Shown here: positions 42,968 through 52,000 of the stretch, piece after piece | Layout of the letters: every line of letters begins with the position of its first letter | Numbering within the stretch: position 1 is the stretch's first letter | Source: CAYRJD01 sp965212125 | GTDB taxonomy: Bacteria > Actinomycetota > Acidimicrobiia > Acidimicrobiales > Poriferisodalaceae | DNA: 64,000 bases | NCBI GenBank assembly: GCA_965212125.1 | Contig: OZ243045.1 | Span: 1,922,001 to 1,986,000 of the forward strand | Reading direction: 5' to 3' | Translations under genes and position numbers: made by a program | The notes under the pieces: model-generated | Databases searched by the model: none | What the model saw: the letters and a program-made list of their open reading frames with translations, nothing else | What the model was told of the DNA's origin: nothing

Positions 42968-44017
42968 ATGAGAGTCGGAATAATAGGTGCCACCGGGCAG
43001 GTTGGCGGCGTTATGCGAGCGATCCTGGCCGAGCGGAAGTTTCCGATTGAGCAGATCCGCATGTTCGCTTCGGCGCGCTCAGCCGGCACGACCCTGCCAT
43101 GGGTTGACCAAGCCAGCGGCGAGCAACTTGAGGTTGTTGTTGAAGACGCCGCCAACGCCGACTATGACCAGCTTGATCTGGCGCTTTTTTCGGCTGGCAA
43201 AACCACTTCGCTAAAGTTGGCCGAACAAGTTGCCGACGCCGGAGCGGTGGTAGTGGACAACTCTTCGGCCTGGCGCATGGACCCGCAGGTGCCGCTAGTC
43301 GTGCCCGAGGTGAACGGCGGCGAGGTAGCCAACGCGCCCAAGGGCATCATCGCCAACCCCAACTGCACCACGATGTCGGTCATGGCGCCCTTGGCTCCGC
43401 TGCATGCCGAAGCGGGCTTGGCGGCAATGGTGGTTTCCACCTACCAATCCGTTTCGGGCGCGGGCCTGAGCGGCGTGAGCGAGCTGGCCGACCAGCTTGC
43501 TACCAGCACCAACGCAGACCAAGAAGTGTCGGCGCTGGCATTTGACGGCGGAGCGGTGAGCGGCGGTGAGCCGTCGGTGTTCGCAGATCAAATTGCACAC
43601 AACGTGCTGGCCTTTTGCGGCAGCTACGCGGACGACGGCAGCGGTGAAACCGACGAAGAGCAAAAGCTGCGCAACGAAAGCCGCAAGATTTTAGGAATAC
43701 CTGACCTGGCGGTGGCGGGCACCTGCGTGCGGGTGCCGGTGTTTACCGGTCACTCTCTTTCGCTGAACCTGCGCTTTGAGCGACCCATCACGCCGCAGCG
43801 AGCGATGGAGCTGCTGAGCGACGCGCCGGGCGTGGCGTTGGCCGATGTGCCGACCCCGCTAAATGCGACCGGGCGTGACGCTTCCTATGTGGGGCGCATT
43901 CGCCGCGACCCGACCGTTGAAAACGGCTTGATGATGTTTGTGGTGGGCGACAACCTGCGCAAAGGCGCCGCCCTGAACGCAGTGCAGATCGCCGAAGAGA
44001 TACTGGCGCGCCGCTAG
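42968..44017 (+). CDS. asd: Aspartate-semialdehyde dehydrogenase
   Basis: 349 residues. N-terminal nucleotide loop IGATGQVGGVM, catalytic Cys133 in ANPNCTTMSV, substrate-binding VSGAGLSGVSEL, and RVPVFTGHSLSLNLRFERP with the catalytic His. It reduces aspartyl phosphate, the step after LysC, leading to lysine, threonine, methionine and diaminopimelate. It follows lysC by 72 bases that include the tandem repeats. Confidence 0.94.
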   Translation: MRVGIIGATGQVGGVMRAILAERKFPIEQIRMFASARSAGTTLPWVDQASGEQLEVVVEDAANADYDQLDLALFSAGKTTSLKLAEQVADAGAVVVDNSSAWRMDPQVPLVVPEVNGGEVANAPKGIIANPNCTTMSVMAPLAPLHAEAGLAAMVVSTYQSVSGAGLSGVSELADQLATSTNADQEVSALAFDGGAVSGGEPSVFADQIAHNVLAFCGSYADDGSGETDEEQKLRNESRKILGIPDLAVAGTCVRVPVFTGHSLSLNLRFERPITPQRAMELLSDAPGVALADVPTPLNATGRDASYVGRIRRDPTVENGLMMFVVGDNLRKGAALNAVQIAEEILARR

Positions 44018-44052
44018 CCCCACGCGGCAGTGGCGGTGCCGCCGGGTTGAGT

Positions 44053-44082
44053 TGGCCTATGCCGGGCTGGCCTATGCCGGGT
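44053..44082. repeat. 15-bp tandem duplication beside tRNA-Pro
   Basis: TGGCCTATGCCGGG at 44053-44066 recurs at 44068-44081 with a 15-bp period, between asd and the 3' end of tRNA-Pro. Confidence 0.8.
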
Positions 44083-44091
44083 TAGCAAGAG

Positions 44092-44165
<74 letters not shown>

Positions 44166-44549
44166 CTAAGTAACCGACGCTATCGGCGGCAGCAGTTGCT
44201 CAACAGCGCGTCTGATGCTCAGCGCATCCAGCGGCTTGTTTACCCAGGAGTCGGCTTCGGAGTGCTTCGCCATCCACTTGTCGGCCGCGCGGTCTAACAG
44301 CAACAGCACGGGCACGCGCGCCAGCCGGTTCGCACCCGACTCCAAACGCAAGTCCTTACAAATTGCCATGCCACCCATTGATCCGACCTGAAAATCAACG
44401 ACCACCAGGTCGGGATTGTCGCTGGCGACGCGCTTAAGAACGGCGCGACCGTCGCTGATGGTGCTGACGCTCACTCCGGAATCTGCGAGCGCGTCGTTGA
44501 CGGCTTCTTGTACCCAGTCGGCTTCCGTGACTAGCAATACCTCAATCAC
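44166..44549 (-). CDS. Stand-alone response-regulator receiver protein
   Basis: 127 residues from GTG 44549, giving the natural start MIEVLLVTEADWVQEAV. Phospho-acceptor Asp52 in DLVVVDFQVGSMGG, conserved Lys105 in WVNKPLDALS, and an acidic residue in VTEAD. There is no output domain, so it probably works by protein contact (CheY-like). No histidine kinase is nearby. A -10-like TAGCTT lies seven bases before the start. The stop codon TAG (44168-44166) touches the tRNA-Pro gene. Confidence 0.8.
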   Translation of the reverse strand: MIEVLLVTEADWVQEAVNDALADSGVSVSTISDGRAVLKRVASDNPDLVVVDFQVGSMGGMAICKDLRLESGANRLARVPVLLLLDRAADKWMAKHSEADSWVNKPLDALSIRRAVEQLLPPIASVT

Positions 44550-44556
44550 GGCCGCA

Positions 44557-44562
44557 AAGCTA
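44557..44562 (-). promoter_or_regulatory. -10-like TAGCTT overlapping the stop of the small membrane protein
   Basis: The first three bases of TAGCTT are the stop codon of the 60-residue gene; seven bases later is GTG 44549. Confidence 0.5.
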
Positions 44563-44742
44563 GCTGCGAGCCTTCTTGCCGTAGCGGCGAGCGAATCTGT
44601 CAATCAATCCGCTAATGATCGCGACGACCGCGCCAACTAGCACACCATCCCAGAATCCACCACCGATAATGGCGCTTAGGATTCCGCCGATAATGGCTCC
44701 TATCAGCGCCTTAATAAATAAACTGATTAGTCCTTCAATCAT
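44560..44742 (-). CDS. Small glycine-zipper membrane protein
   Basis: 60 residues. Two hydrophobic segments with spaced glycines (ALIGAIIGGILSAIIGGGF and GVLVGAVVAIISGLI) form a helical hairpin, and the tail is basic (RFARRYGKKARS). Such proteins pack through glycine zippers; function unknown. It lies just upstream of the receiver gene on the same strand. Confidence 0.7.
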   Translation of the reverse strand: MIEGLISLFIKALIGAIIGGILSAIIGGGFWDGVLVGAVVAIISGLIDRFARRYGKKARS

Positions 44743-44854
44743 CTCATCTCACTTGTTACACAATTTCTTATACAGCTTCTCTCACCAAGGCGGCACAATA
44801 ACTACCGCTACGGCGATGATTCAGGTTGGATAATAGCTAATACGGACGGCGATT

Positions 44855-46183
44855 TTGTTCAAACGACTACTGCTTAGATTGGTTGCGACGCTGCTTGTCG
44901 CGGCGGCGTGTTTAGTTGTCATCTTGGTTGTTTTTTCTTCCAAGGCCATGTCTCAGGCTGGGCTAGCCCAGGCCGAGCTAGCCCAAGCTGAGCTAGCCCA
45001 GGCCGATGAAGATTCGCCGCAAACCACCCCGTCGTTGTTGCTGGTGGTGGCGGAGGTCAACGGGCTGATCGACAGCACCACCGCTTCTTATCTAAAGGAG
45101 CAGATCGCGCTCGCAGCCGACAACCAAGCCATAGCGCTGGTGTTGCAACTTGACAGCCGCGGCTCAACTCTCAGCGACGCAGACCTGGCGGAACTTTTGG
45201 ATGTAGTCGCAAACGCCGCCATGCCCATCGGCGTGTGGGTCGGACCTAGCGGCGCAACCGCTCGTGGCGGCGCCGCTCAACTAGTAGCCGTTGCGGAGTT
45301 CTCAGCGCTAGCGCCGGGCAGCACGATTTTGTCCGAGGGCACGCCCGGACGGTCGCAGCAGCAGAGCGACACGGTGCTATCAGACAGCGAAGCCTTCGCG
45401 GCTGGCGTCACCTCAGCCACCGCCCCCAGCATCGGCGATTTCTTGCTGGCGATCAGCGACGCCGAAATCATTCCGCCGATCTCCGCTGAGATCACCAACG
45501 ACGCTGGCGAACCGCAGCGCACCATTTCCGAAGAGGTGTCGGTGTCGTTCGTGCAGCTGTCGCTGCTTGACAGCCTCTTCCACACCGCCGCCAGTCCGGC
45601 CATTGCGTATCTGCTCTTGTTGATCGGCTTGTCGATGGTTTTGCTGGACTTCTTTACCGGCGGCGTTGGCGTAGCCGCCGCGGTCGGGGTAGGCGCACTG
45701 GCGCTCAGCGCTTACGGATTAGGCGAGCTGGACATCCGGATCTGGGCTTTGGTGGTGCTGGTCGGCGCGTTCTGCGCATTCGGGATTGACCTACAAGCTG
45801 GCATTCCCCGGTTTTGGACCGTGATCGGCTGTATTGCGCTAGTGGTCGGCTCGCTGTTTGTGCTGAGGGAGCATTCTTTGAATTGGCTCCCGTTCGTAAC
45901 CGGCGTGGGGCTGGCGGCGGTGTTCGTGCTTTTCGGCATGCCTGCGTTGATTCGCACGCGCTACGGCACGACCGCCGTCGGGCGAGAGTGGCTGGTTGGT
46001 GCGGTTGGTGTGGCGGTGACCGACATAGACCAGCACGGCACGCAAGGCGTCCTTGAAATTGACACGGCACAGTGGAGCGCACGCATCAGTTCCGCCAGCC
46101 AGAAGCCGCCGTTGCGAGCCGGCGAAACGGCGGTGGTTACGGGACTATCCGGTGTGGTGTTGGAGGTGGAACCGCCCGGCTGA
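44855..46183 (+). CDS. NfeD family membrane protein with degenerate ClpP-like domain
   Basis: 442 residues from TTG 44855. Order: membrane helix (about 5-28), a repeat tract (QAGLA, QAELA, QAELA), a ClpP/crotonase-like domain (AEVNGLIDSTTASYLKEQI), several membrane helices (about 245-360) and a C-terminal NfeD OB-fold (VGAVGVAVTDIDQHGTQG, then GETAVVTGLSG). The place where the family carries its serine (usually A-S-A-G) reads PSGATARGGAAQL here, so protease activity is doubtful. NfeD proteins act in membrane quality control, often with a stomatin, which is not seen here. Confidence 0.8.
   Translation: MFKRLLLRLVATLLVAAACLVVILVVFSSKAMSQAGLAQAELAQAELAQADEDSPQTTPSLLLVVAEVNGLIDSTTASYLKEQIALAADNQAIALVLQLDSRGSTLSDADLAELLDVVANAAMPIGVWVGPSGATARGGAAQLVAVAEFSALAPGSTILSEGTPGRSQQQSDTVLSDSEAFAAGVTSATAPSIGDFLLAISDAEIIPPISAEITNDAGEPQRTISEEVSVSFVQLSLLDSLFHTAASPAIAYLLLLIGLSMVLLDFFTGGVGVAAAVGVGALALSAYGLGELDIRIWALVVLVGAFCAFGIDLQAGIPRFWTVIGCIALVVGSLFVLREHSLNWLPFVTGVGLAAVFVLFGMPALIRTRYGTTAVGREWLVGAVGVAVTDIDQHGTQGVLEIDTAQWSARISSASQKPPLRAGETAVVTGLSGVVLEVEPPG
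44954..45007. repeat. 15-bp tandem repeat in the NfeD gene
   Basis: Three and a half copies of a 15-bp unit (CAGGCCGAGCTAGCC and close variants) encode QA-G/E-LA repeats just after the first membrane helix. Confidence 0.85.
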
Positions 46184-46266
46184 TCGGGTTTGCTAATCGC
46201 ACTTTTTGCGCCGATTTCCTTTTGAGGGGGTTGCGCGCATAGAGTGCCAATCAATAAGGGGGAAAT

Positions 46267-46542
46267 GTGAGCGCACTGCTCAATGAAGAGTGGCAAGACA
46301 AGGCTGCGTGTAGGGGACCGCATGTTGACCTTTTCTTTCCGCCAGTGATAACTGAGCGCCGTGAAGAAAAGCGCGTGCGTGAGCTCAAGGCCAAGTCGAT
46401 TTGCGCGCAATGCGCGGTTACCGATGATTGCCTAGGTCACGCACTTGAGGTTGGTGAGCATCACGGCGTGTGGGGTGGAACCAACGAGATCGAGCGGCGA
46501 CACATGCTGGCGCAACTTGAACTTGACCAGGCGGGCGCTTAG
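46267..46542 (+). CDS. WhiB family iron-sulfur transcription factor
   Basis: 91 residues. Four cluster cysteines Cys15, Cys46, Cys49 and Cys55 in the usual C-x(n)-C-x2-C-x5-C pattern, then GVWGG and a basic tail weaker than in many members. WhiB proteins bind a [4Fe-4S] cluster and the primary sigma factor. The GTG start has a strong Shine-Dalgarno (AAGGGGG). WhiB is restricted to actinobacteria and their phages, which supports the taxonomic reading. The stop overlaps the selB end by four bases (convergent). Confidence 0.93.
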   Translation: MSALLNEEWQDKAACRGPHVDLFFPPVITERREEKRVRELKAKSICAQCAVTDDCLGHALEVGEHHGVWGGTNEIERRHMLAQLELDQAGA

Positions 46543-48341
46543 CTCAGCTCGGGCAAGCGCGGTCCGGCGATGCGCAGATCGTCTCGCCGGCGTGTAACGC
46601 CGGTGCTATCCAGGCGCCCCACCAGCGGCAGAGCGAACTTGCGGGTGGTGCCCAGGGCGTCTCTGATTTCCGCCATCGTTACGCCCGCTGGCTTTGACGC
46701 CAGCAGCGCGGCGACTCGCTGAGCAGCCAGATCCACTGCGCTGGCCGCAAACCAAATGCCGTCGGCCTTGACGATCAGCCCGCGGCGTGCCAGCTGTGCC
46801 AGCTCGTCCGCGGGAACCTTGAAATCCTGGTTAGGGGCAAACGGCTCGGCGGCTAGCTGTTCGATCAGCTGGTGCTGCGCCAACGGGTCGGCCTGATCTC
46901 CAAAACGGGCTTTGCCCTCGGCCACCACTACCCCTTCAACCAAATCCAACGCCAGTCGCTGCCGTTCGTCAAGTTGAGACACTTCCAAGCCAAGCGCACC
47001 AGCCTCGGTGATCGTCGCCGTCAGCGACTCAACCAGCTCGCTAAGAACCGCTGGCGGTGCGACCCAGCGTCCCAGTACTGCCGGCCGTCGCTCGCCGGTC
47101 AGCCGTTCAAGCTGCGCGGTGTCAATCCAGCCTCGCTCAGCGATCACGCGCTCAACGCTCAGGTCGGGCGCAGCAACGGCGGCGGGCAGCTGCGGGTCAA
47201 CGTCCAAAATAGTGCCGCCGCCCACGGTTTCGGTGCGGCCGAACTCGCGCAGCACGAAACGATCGCCAGCCACCAGCGGCAGGGCTTGGTCAAAATGCAG
47301 CCGCACGTTGCCGACGGCGCCGGGCGCCAAGCGGTCTTTGCCGAGCACTCGCATCTTCACCGGCCATTCGCCCGACCCCACATACATCGCAAAGGCGCCC
47401 CGCCTGGAAACATCGTGGGAAAGCTCGGGCAGCACCGTTAGCTGGGTGTCTAGCGTGCGCGTGAGGTGCCACTGATCGGCGCGCACCAGCGCAGTGCCGC
47501 GCTGCGATTGCTCAACGGCGCGTGATTGTCCGGCACCACCGCCGGTCAAATTGAGCGCCACCCGGTGGCCGGGGCCAATCTGGTCGTGCTCTTGCCCCTG
47601 GCTTTGAATGGCTCGCACGCTTACCTGCGCGTTGCTTGCCGTGGTGCCCGTCGTGGCGCCCGGCGCTAGCAGCAACGTTTCGCCGACGCTGATGGAGCCG
47701 CCCGTCAGCGTTCCCGTTATGACCCGTCCGGTGCCATCCACGACAAAAGAGCGATCGATCCACAGGCGCGGGCGGTCTTTGTCGGCGGCGGTTGGTGCCG
47801 TGCTCGTTAGCTGATCTAGCGCGGCTGCTAGCTCGGGGATGCCTTCGCCAGCGGGGGCGTTGGTGGCAATGATCGGCGCCCGCTCCAGGAAGGTTCCGGT
47901 CGTGTGTTCTGCCACTTCTAGCTGTGCTAGCTCTAGCGCTTCCGCCGCCGCTTTGTTGCTGGCACTGTCGTCAGCACTGCCGCCCGCAAGAGCATCCGCG
48001 TGTGTCAGCACCACCACTCCGGCGGACACGTTCAGGAGTTGCAGAATGGCCAGATGCTCGGCCGACTGCGGCTTCCAACCTTCGGTGGCGGACACCACAA
48101 ACATGACCGCGTCAATGGCACCGACACCGGCCAGCATGTTTTTGATAAAGCGAATGTGACCTGGCACGTCAATAAAGCTGACCTGACGACCCGACGGCAA
48201 AGTGGTGAAAGCAAAACCCAGCTCAATCGTCAGGCCGCGCTGCTGCTCTTCTTTGAGGCGGTCGGGGTTGGTGCCGGTTAGAGCACGAACGAGGGTTGAT
48301 TTGCCGTGGTCGACGTGGCCGGCGGTTGCAATGATGTGCAC
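46539..48341 (-). CDS. selB: Selenocysteine-specific elongation factor
   Basis: 600 residues from GTG 48341, four bases after the selA stop. GTPase motifs: GHVDHGKSTL (G1), RGLTIELGF (G2), DVPGHIRF (G3) and THAD (G4 equivalent). EF-Tu-like domains 2 and 3 and C-terminal winged helices (ending EIRDALGTTRKFALPLVGRL) that bind the SECIS hairpin in mRNA. It delivers Sec-tRNA to UGA. The frame runs upstream inside selA, but the family starts at VHIIATAGHVDHGKS. Confidence 0.92.
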   Translation of the reverse strand: MHIIATAGHVDHGKSTLVRALTGTNPDRLKEEQQRGLTIELGFAFTTLPSGRQVSFIDVPGHIRFIKNMLAGVGAIDAVMFVVSATEGWKPQSAEHLAILQLLNVSAGVVVLTHADALAGGSADDSASNKAAAEALELAQLEVAEHTTGTFLERAPIIATNAPAGEGIPELAAALDQLTSTAPTAADKDRPRLWIDRSFVVDGTGRVITGTLTGGSISVGETLLLAPGATTGTTASNAQVSVRAIQSQGQEHDQIGPGHRVALNLTGGGAGQSRAVEQSQRGTALVRADQWHLTRTLDTQLTVLPELSHDVSRRGAFAMYVGSGEWPVKMRVLGKDRLAPGAVGNVRLHFDQALPLVAGDRFVLREFGRTETVGGGTILDVDPQLPAAVAAPDLSVERVIAERGWIDTAQLERLTGERRPAVLGRWVAPPAVLSELVESLTATITEAGALGLEVSQLDERQRLALDLVEGVVVAEGKARFGDQADPLAQHQLIEQLAAEPFAPNQDFKVPADELAQLARRGLIVKADGIWFAASAVDLAAQRVAALLASKPAGVTMAEIRDALGTTRKFALPLVGRLDSTGVTRRRDDLRIAGPRLPELS

Positions 48342-48345
48342 TGCG

Positions 48346-49728
48346 TTAGTGCGTTGAGTTGCTGCTAGCGCTCTCGCTAGTCGTGTCGGCCGGAGCGACT
48401 GCCGCCGCGGTTGCTGCCGCAGAAATTGCCGCCGCCAGAACCGTGTCATCGCTGGGTGCGACCGTGCGCAAATCAATCACGGTGAGATCGTCGCGAACGC
48501 GTGCGATCACGGGCGGGTTGTGCGCGCGCAACGCCGCGGTTATGTCGCCCGGCAGCTCCACTCCAGCCGATGGGATGGCTTGGTCGGGCAGTGATCCAGC
48601 CCCTGCTAGCGCTTCCGTTGAGACGACTCGGCCGGCGCCCGCCGCGGCCACCAGGTTTTTTGCTCGCTGCTCTAGCTCAGCCAGCGGCACCGCAGCCATC
48701 GCCCAAAAAGGAATGGATGCGCCGTCGCGCCGCAGGTAAGCCAACGCGGTCTGCTGCAACGATGACAGAACCAAACCGCCTGGTCGCAGCGCTCGCATGA
48801 GCGGGTGCGCCGCACATTTGCTGATCAAATCTGCTTGGCCACAGATGATCCCGGCTTGCGGACCGCCAAACAGCTTGTCGCCGGAGAAGGTAACGATCGC
48901 CGCCCCGGCCGCCAGCGTCTGACTCACGCCCGGCTCATTGCGCAGCCAGTCCGGTCGCACGCCCAGCCAGTCGCACCGTTCGTCGATCAGCCCGGAACCC
49001 AGATCGACAACAACGGGCGGGCCAATCTGGGCTAGCTCAGCGACGGAGGCGGTCTCGGTGAAACCGCTTATCCGATAGTTAGAAGGGTGAACCTTTAGCA
49101 GCAGCGCCAGGTTTTTGTCTTGCGCGGCGGCTGCGTAGTCAGCGGCTCTGGTGCGATTAGTGGTGCCGACCTCGACCAGCTGCGCCCCCGATTGAGCCAT
49201 CACGTCCGGCACGCGGAAGCCGCCGCCGATCTCAACCAACTCGCCGCGTGAAACCGCCACGCCTTTGCCCTTGGCCAGCGCAGCCAGCACCAACATGACC
49301 GCGGCGGCGCAGTTATTGACCACCAGGGCGGCTTGCGCGCCGGTTAGTTGCGCCAACAAGCGAGAAGCGTGGACGTGGCGCGAGCCGCGCTTGCCGCTGG
49401 CCATGTCGAACTCCAGATTGCTGGCACGCGCGGTGCTTGGCTGGTCGGCGGGCGTATCGGCCGAGCTGCTTCCCTGAGGCGCGCCCATCTGAAAGGGCGC
49501 CAGCGGGGAGCGCCCCAAGTTTGTGTGCAGCAAAACCCCCGTTGCGTTGATGACCGGCCCCAGCAGCGACTTCTGCATCTCCAGCGCGATGGCGCGTGCA
49601 TCATCGGGCGCACTCCTGGCGATGGCGTCGCGTGCGGCTTCAACCAGCAGCGGTTGTGGCAGATCAACGTCGGCGATCGACAACGCAAGTTTGTTAACCG
49701 AAGGCGGCCGTTCGGCTAGGTCGTTCAC
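48346..49728 (-). CDS. selA: L-seryl-tRNA(Sec) selenium transferase
   Basis: 460 residues, normal length. Features: INATGVLLHTNLGRSPL, NNCAAAVMLVLAALA, VSRGELVEIGGGFRVPDVM, and the PLP lysine in TFSGDKLFGGPQAG. It converts seryl-tRNA(Sec) to selenocysteyl-tRNA with selenophosphate. It is coupled to selB. The start is GTG 49728, just after mrp ends at 49735 on the same strand. The selD gene (selenophosphate synthetase) is not in the window. Confidence 0.94.
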   Translation of the reverse strand: MNDLAERPPSVNKLALSIADVDLPQPLLVEAARDAIARSAPDDARAIALEMQKSLLGPVINATGVLLHTNLGRSPLAPFQMGAPQGSSSADTPADQPSTARASNLEFDMASGKRGSRHVHASRLLAQLTGAQAALVVNNCAAAVMLVLAALAKGKGVAVSRGELVEIGGGFRVPDVMAQSGAQLVEVGTTNRTRAADYAAAAQDKNLALLLKVHPSNYRISGFTETASVAELAQIGPPVVVDLGSGLIDERCDWLGVRPDWLRNEPGVSQTLAAGAAIVTFSGDKLFGGPQAGIICGQADLISKCAAHPLMRALRPGGLVLSSLQQTALAYLRRDGASIPFWAMAAVPLAELEQRAKNLVAAAGAGRVVSTEALAGAGSLPDQAIPSAGVELPGDITAALRAHNPPVIARVRDDLTVIDLRTVAPSDDTVLAAAISAAATAAAVAPADTTSESASSNSTH

Positions 49729-49734
49729 GGCTGT

Positions 49735-51021
49735 CTATGCACTGCTCCCGTGTGCTCCGCTTGGCAGCGTCAGCGTCACCTCACTCGGACCAGCCAGATC
49801 GGGGTAGGCGCTGCAGGTTGACAAATCAATCGGCGGAGCTATTTCGGAGACCAACAGATCGATGATCTCGTCGAAGGCCGCCGCCGCGGCGCTTTGTCCG
49901 CTGTTCTGTCCACCAGCCTGCCCATCAGCCTGCCCCCCAACTTGCCCATCAGCCAACCCAGCAATCGTCAGCGGTGCACCTTCGTCGCCGCCCTTGCTAA
50001 TCGCAGCCTCCAGCGGGATAGATCCGATCAGCGGCACATCTAGGTCGGCAGCCAGACGAGCACCACCGCCTTCGCCAAATATCGGGAAGCTCTGCCCGTC
50101 GGGCGCAATAAACGCAGACATATTTTCAATCACGCCGGTGATCGGCATGTGGCTGCGGCGAGCCATGTCCGCCACTCGCACCGCAACCTTTTGAGCGCTG
50201 AGCGCCGGCGTCGTAACGACCAGCATTTCCGCCTGCGGCAACAGGCGCGACAAAGCCATCTGCACGTCGCCGGTGCCGGGCGGCATGTCAATCAGCAAAT
50301 AATCCAGCGCACCCCACGCCACGTCGTGCAAAAACTGCTCCACGGCCTTAGCCAGCATCAGGCCGCGCCACATCAGTGCTTTTTCTTCGGTGTCGACCAG
50401 CAGCCCGGTTGAGACCACCTTGAGCAGGCCTTCCCCGACGGCCACCTCAATGGGGACAATTTTGGAGCCAGCCTCGCCGTCCATTGCCGGGCGAGCCGAA
50501 AGGCGGCCCTCAACGTTCAACATTCGCGGCACGCTGAATCCCCATATGTCGGCATCAAGGACACCGACGGTGAAGCCTCTTTTGGCTAAGCCCGCCGCCA
50601 GGTTCACGGTGATTGACGACTTGCCGACACCGCCTTTGCCCGAAGCGACCGCCAAGATGCGCGTGCCCGGAGGCACCTGGGTGGGGTCGGCGTGGTCGCG
50701 TGCGTGCTTGCGTGCCCGCTCCATCACACGCGCTTTTTCTTCGGGTCGCAGCTCGTCCCAATGCAGCTTCACCGCGTCAATGCCGGGCAGGGTGCGCACC
50801 CGTGACTCACAGTCGCGCTTGATGGTTGCGCGCAGCGGGCAGCCGGCTGTGGTCAAGGCAATGGTGATGTGCGCGGTGTTGCCCTCGCGGTAGGCGTTGC
50901 GAACCATTCCCAGGTCAACGATGTTGTCGTGCAACTCAGGGTCAATGACGCCACGCAAAACACCCAGCACGGCCTCATCATCGCCGCCTTGTGGCTGCGT
51001 GCCCGTTGCTGTAGCGGTCAC
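49735..51021 (-). CDS. mrp: Mrp/NBP35-type iron-sulfur carrier ATPase with MIP18 domain
   Basis: 428 residues. N-terminal MIP18/DUF59 domain (VLRGVIDPELHDNIVDLGMV), then the ParA-like ATPase: deviant Walker A ASGKGGVGKSS, LDADIWGFS, DMPPGTGDVQM. The CPxC motif of ApbC proteins is not seen at NMSAFIAPDG. A Gly/Gln/Asp repeat (GGQADGQ) of about 25 residues breaks the C-terminal part. GTG 51021 is chosen because the -10-like TACCCT lies seven bases ahead; the open frame further upstream runs into the divergent ErpA-like gene. Confidence 0.9.
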   Translation of the reverse strand: MTATATGTQPQGGDDEAVLGVLRGVIDPELHDNIVDLGMVRNAYREGNTAHITIALTTAGCPLRATIKRDCESRVRTLPGIDAVKLHWDELRPEEKARVMERARKHARDHADPTQVPPGTRILAVASGKGGVGKSSITVNLAAGLAKRGFTVGVLDADIWGFSVPRMLNVEGRLSARPAMDGEAGSKIVPIEVAVGEGLLKVVSTGLLVDTEEKALMWRGLMLAKAVEQFLHDVAWGALDYLLIDMPPGTGDVQMALSRLLPQAEMLVVTTPALSAQKVAVRVADMARRSHMPITGVIENMSAFIAPDGQSFPIFGEGGGARLAADLDVPLIGSIPLEAAISKGGDEGAPLTIAGLADGQVGGQADGQAGGQNSGQSAAAAAFDEIIDLLVSEIAPPIDLSTCSAYPDLAGPSEVTLTLPSGAHGSSA

Positions 51022-51028
51022 ATCAGTC

Positions 51029-51034
51029 AGGGTA
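51029..51034 (-). promoter_or_regulatory. -10-like TACCCT, 7 bases before mrp
   Basis: Minus-strand TACCCT, seven bases, GTG 51021. Confidence 0.5.
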
Positions 51035-51129
51035 CTTGCCTGGATAGCGCTCAGAGTTCGTTGGCGGTAGTATTGATTTAAGCAAGCTATACAAGCAGGC
51101 TGTACCCGAACCAGAACAGGGGCTAGCAA

Positions 51130-51450
51130 ATGATCACTCTTACTGAGATTGCAACTGAGAAGGTGCAAGAGTTGATTGAGGCCGAGGGCGACCCCGGCCT
51201 GGCACTGCGCGTGGCTGTGCGCCCGGGTGGTTGTTCGGGATTCAGCTACGAGATGTTTTTTGACAGCGAGGTCAACGCCGACGACAAATCGCAGCATTAC
51301 GGCGCGGTAACGGTGGTGTCGGACACGATGAGCGCGCAGTTGCTAGATGGTGCGACGCTTGATTTCTCCGACGGCTTGATGGGCTCAGGATTTGCGATTG
51401 ACAACCCCAACGCCCAACGAACCTGCGGCTGCGGAAACTCTTTTAGCTAG
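51130..51450 (+). CDS. HesB/IscA/ErpA family iron-sulfur assembly protein
   Basis: 106 residues. The three conserved cysteines are present: Cys35 in RPGGCSGFSY, and Cys99 and Cys101 in RTCGCGNSF at the end. A-type carriers hand iron-sulfur clusters to target proteins. It is divergent from mrp across a 108-base gap; both belong to cluster assembly and may share regulation. ATG 51130. Confidence 0.92.
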   Translation: MITLTEIATEKVQELIEAEGDPGLALRVAVRPGGCSGFSYEMFFDSEVNADDKSQHYGAVTVVSDTMSAQLLDGATLDFSDGLMGSGFAIDNPNAQRTCGCGNSFS

Positions 51451-51491
51451 CCGTTCCACCAAGCGCGCCGAGCCGAGGTCGGGCATAAGCC

Positions 51492-51965
51492 GTGAGTGAG
51501 CCGCCGAGCGAGGCGAAGCTGGAAAAGCTGCGGCGTCTGGCTGCGGCTGAGCATGGTCTTTGCACCTTTGTGTGTCTTGATGCGGCCGGAGCGCCGCACG
51601 CATCGGTAATCAACGCCGGAGTTATGGATCACCCGCTCACCGGCGAGGCAACCGTGGCGGCGGTGGTGACGGGAGCTGCCCGCAAAGTCAAAATGCTGCG
51701 TGCCGATCCGCGTGCCGCAGTTTCGTTTCGCCATAGCTGGGACTGGGTGGGCGTGCGCGGGCAAGCTCAGATCATCGGCTTGGACGACCCCGCAGAAGGA
51801 TTTGATTTAGCCAACCTGCCGACGCTGCTGCGAGAGGTGTTTGTCGCCGCTGGCGGAACACACGACAACTGGGATGAGTACGACCAAACGATGGTTGACG
51901 ATCGCCGGGTCGCGGTGTTCGTATCGGCCGATGTGGTGACCTCGAATAGAGGCTCGATCAGCTGA
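51492..51965 (+). CDS. PPOX-class (pyridoxamine-oxidase-fold) flavoprotein, possibly F420-dependent
   Basis: 157 residues. Split-barrel fold: LAAAEHGLCTFVCLDAAGAP, ARKVKMLRADPRAAVSFRH and WDWVGVRGQAQI are typical of the FMN/F420-binding oxidoreductases common in actinobacteria. The substrate is unknown. The start is GTG 51492; a hexamer CATAAG lies six bases before a second GTG, so the exact start is unsure. The next gene may begin within its stop codon. Confidence 0.75.
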   Translation: MSEPPSEAKLEKLRRLAAAEHGLCTFVCLDAAGAPHASVINAGVMDHPLTGEATVAAVVTGAARKVKMLRADPRAAVSFRHSWDWVGVRGQAQIIGLDDPAEGFDLANLPTLLREVFVAAGGTHDNWDEYDQTMVDDRRVAVFVSADVVTSNRGSIS

Positions 51966-52000
51966 ACGCCAGATGGCTCAACCCATCTAGCTCAAGTTTT

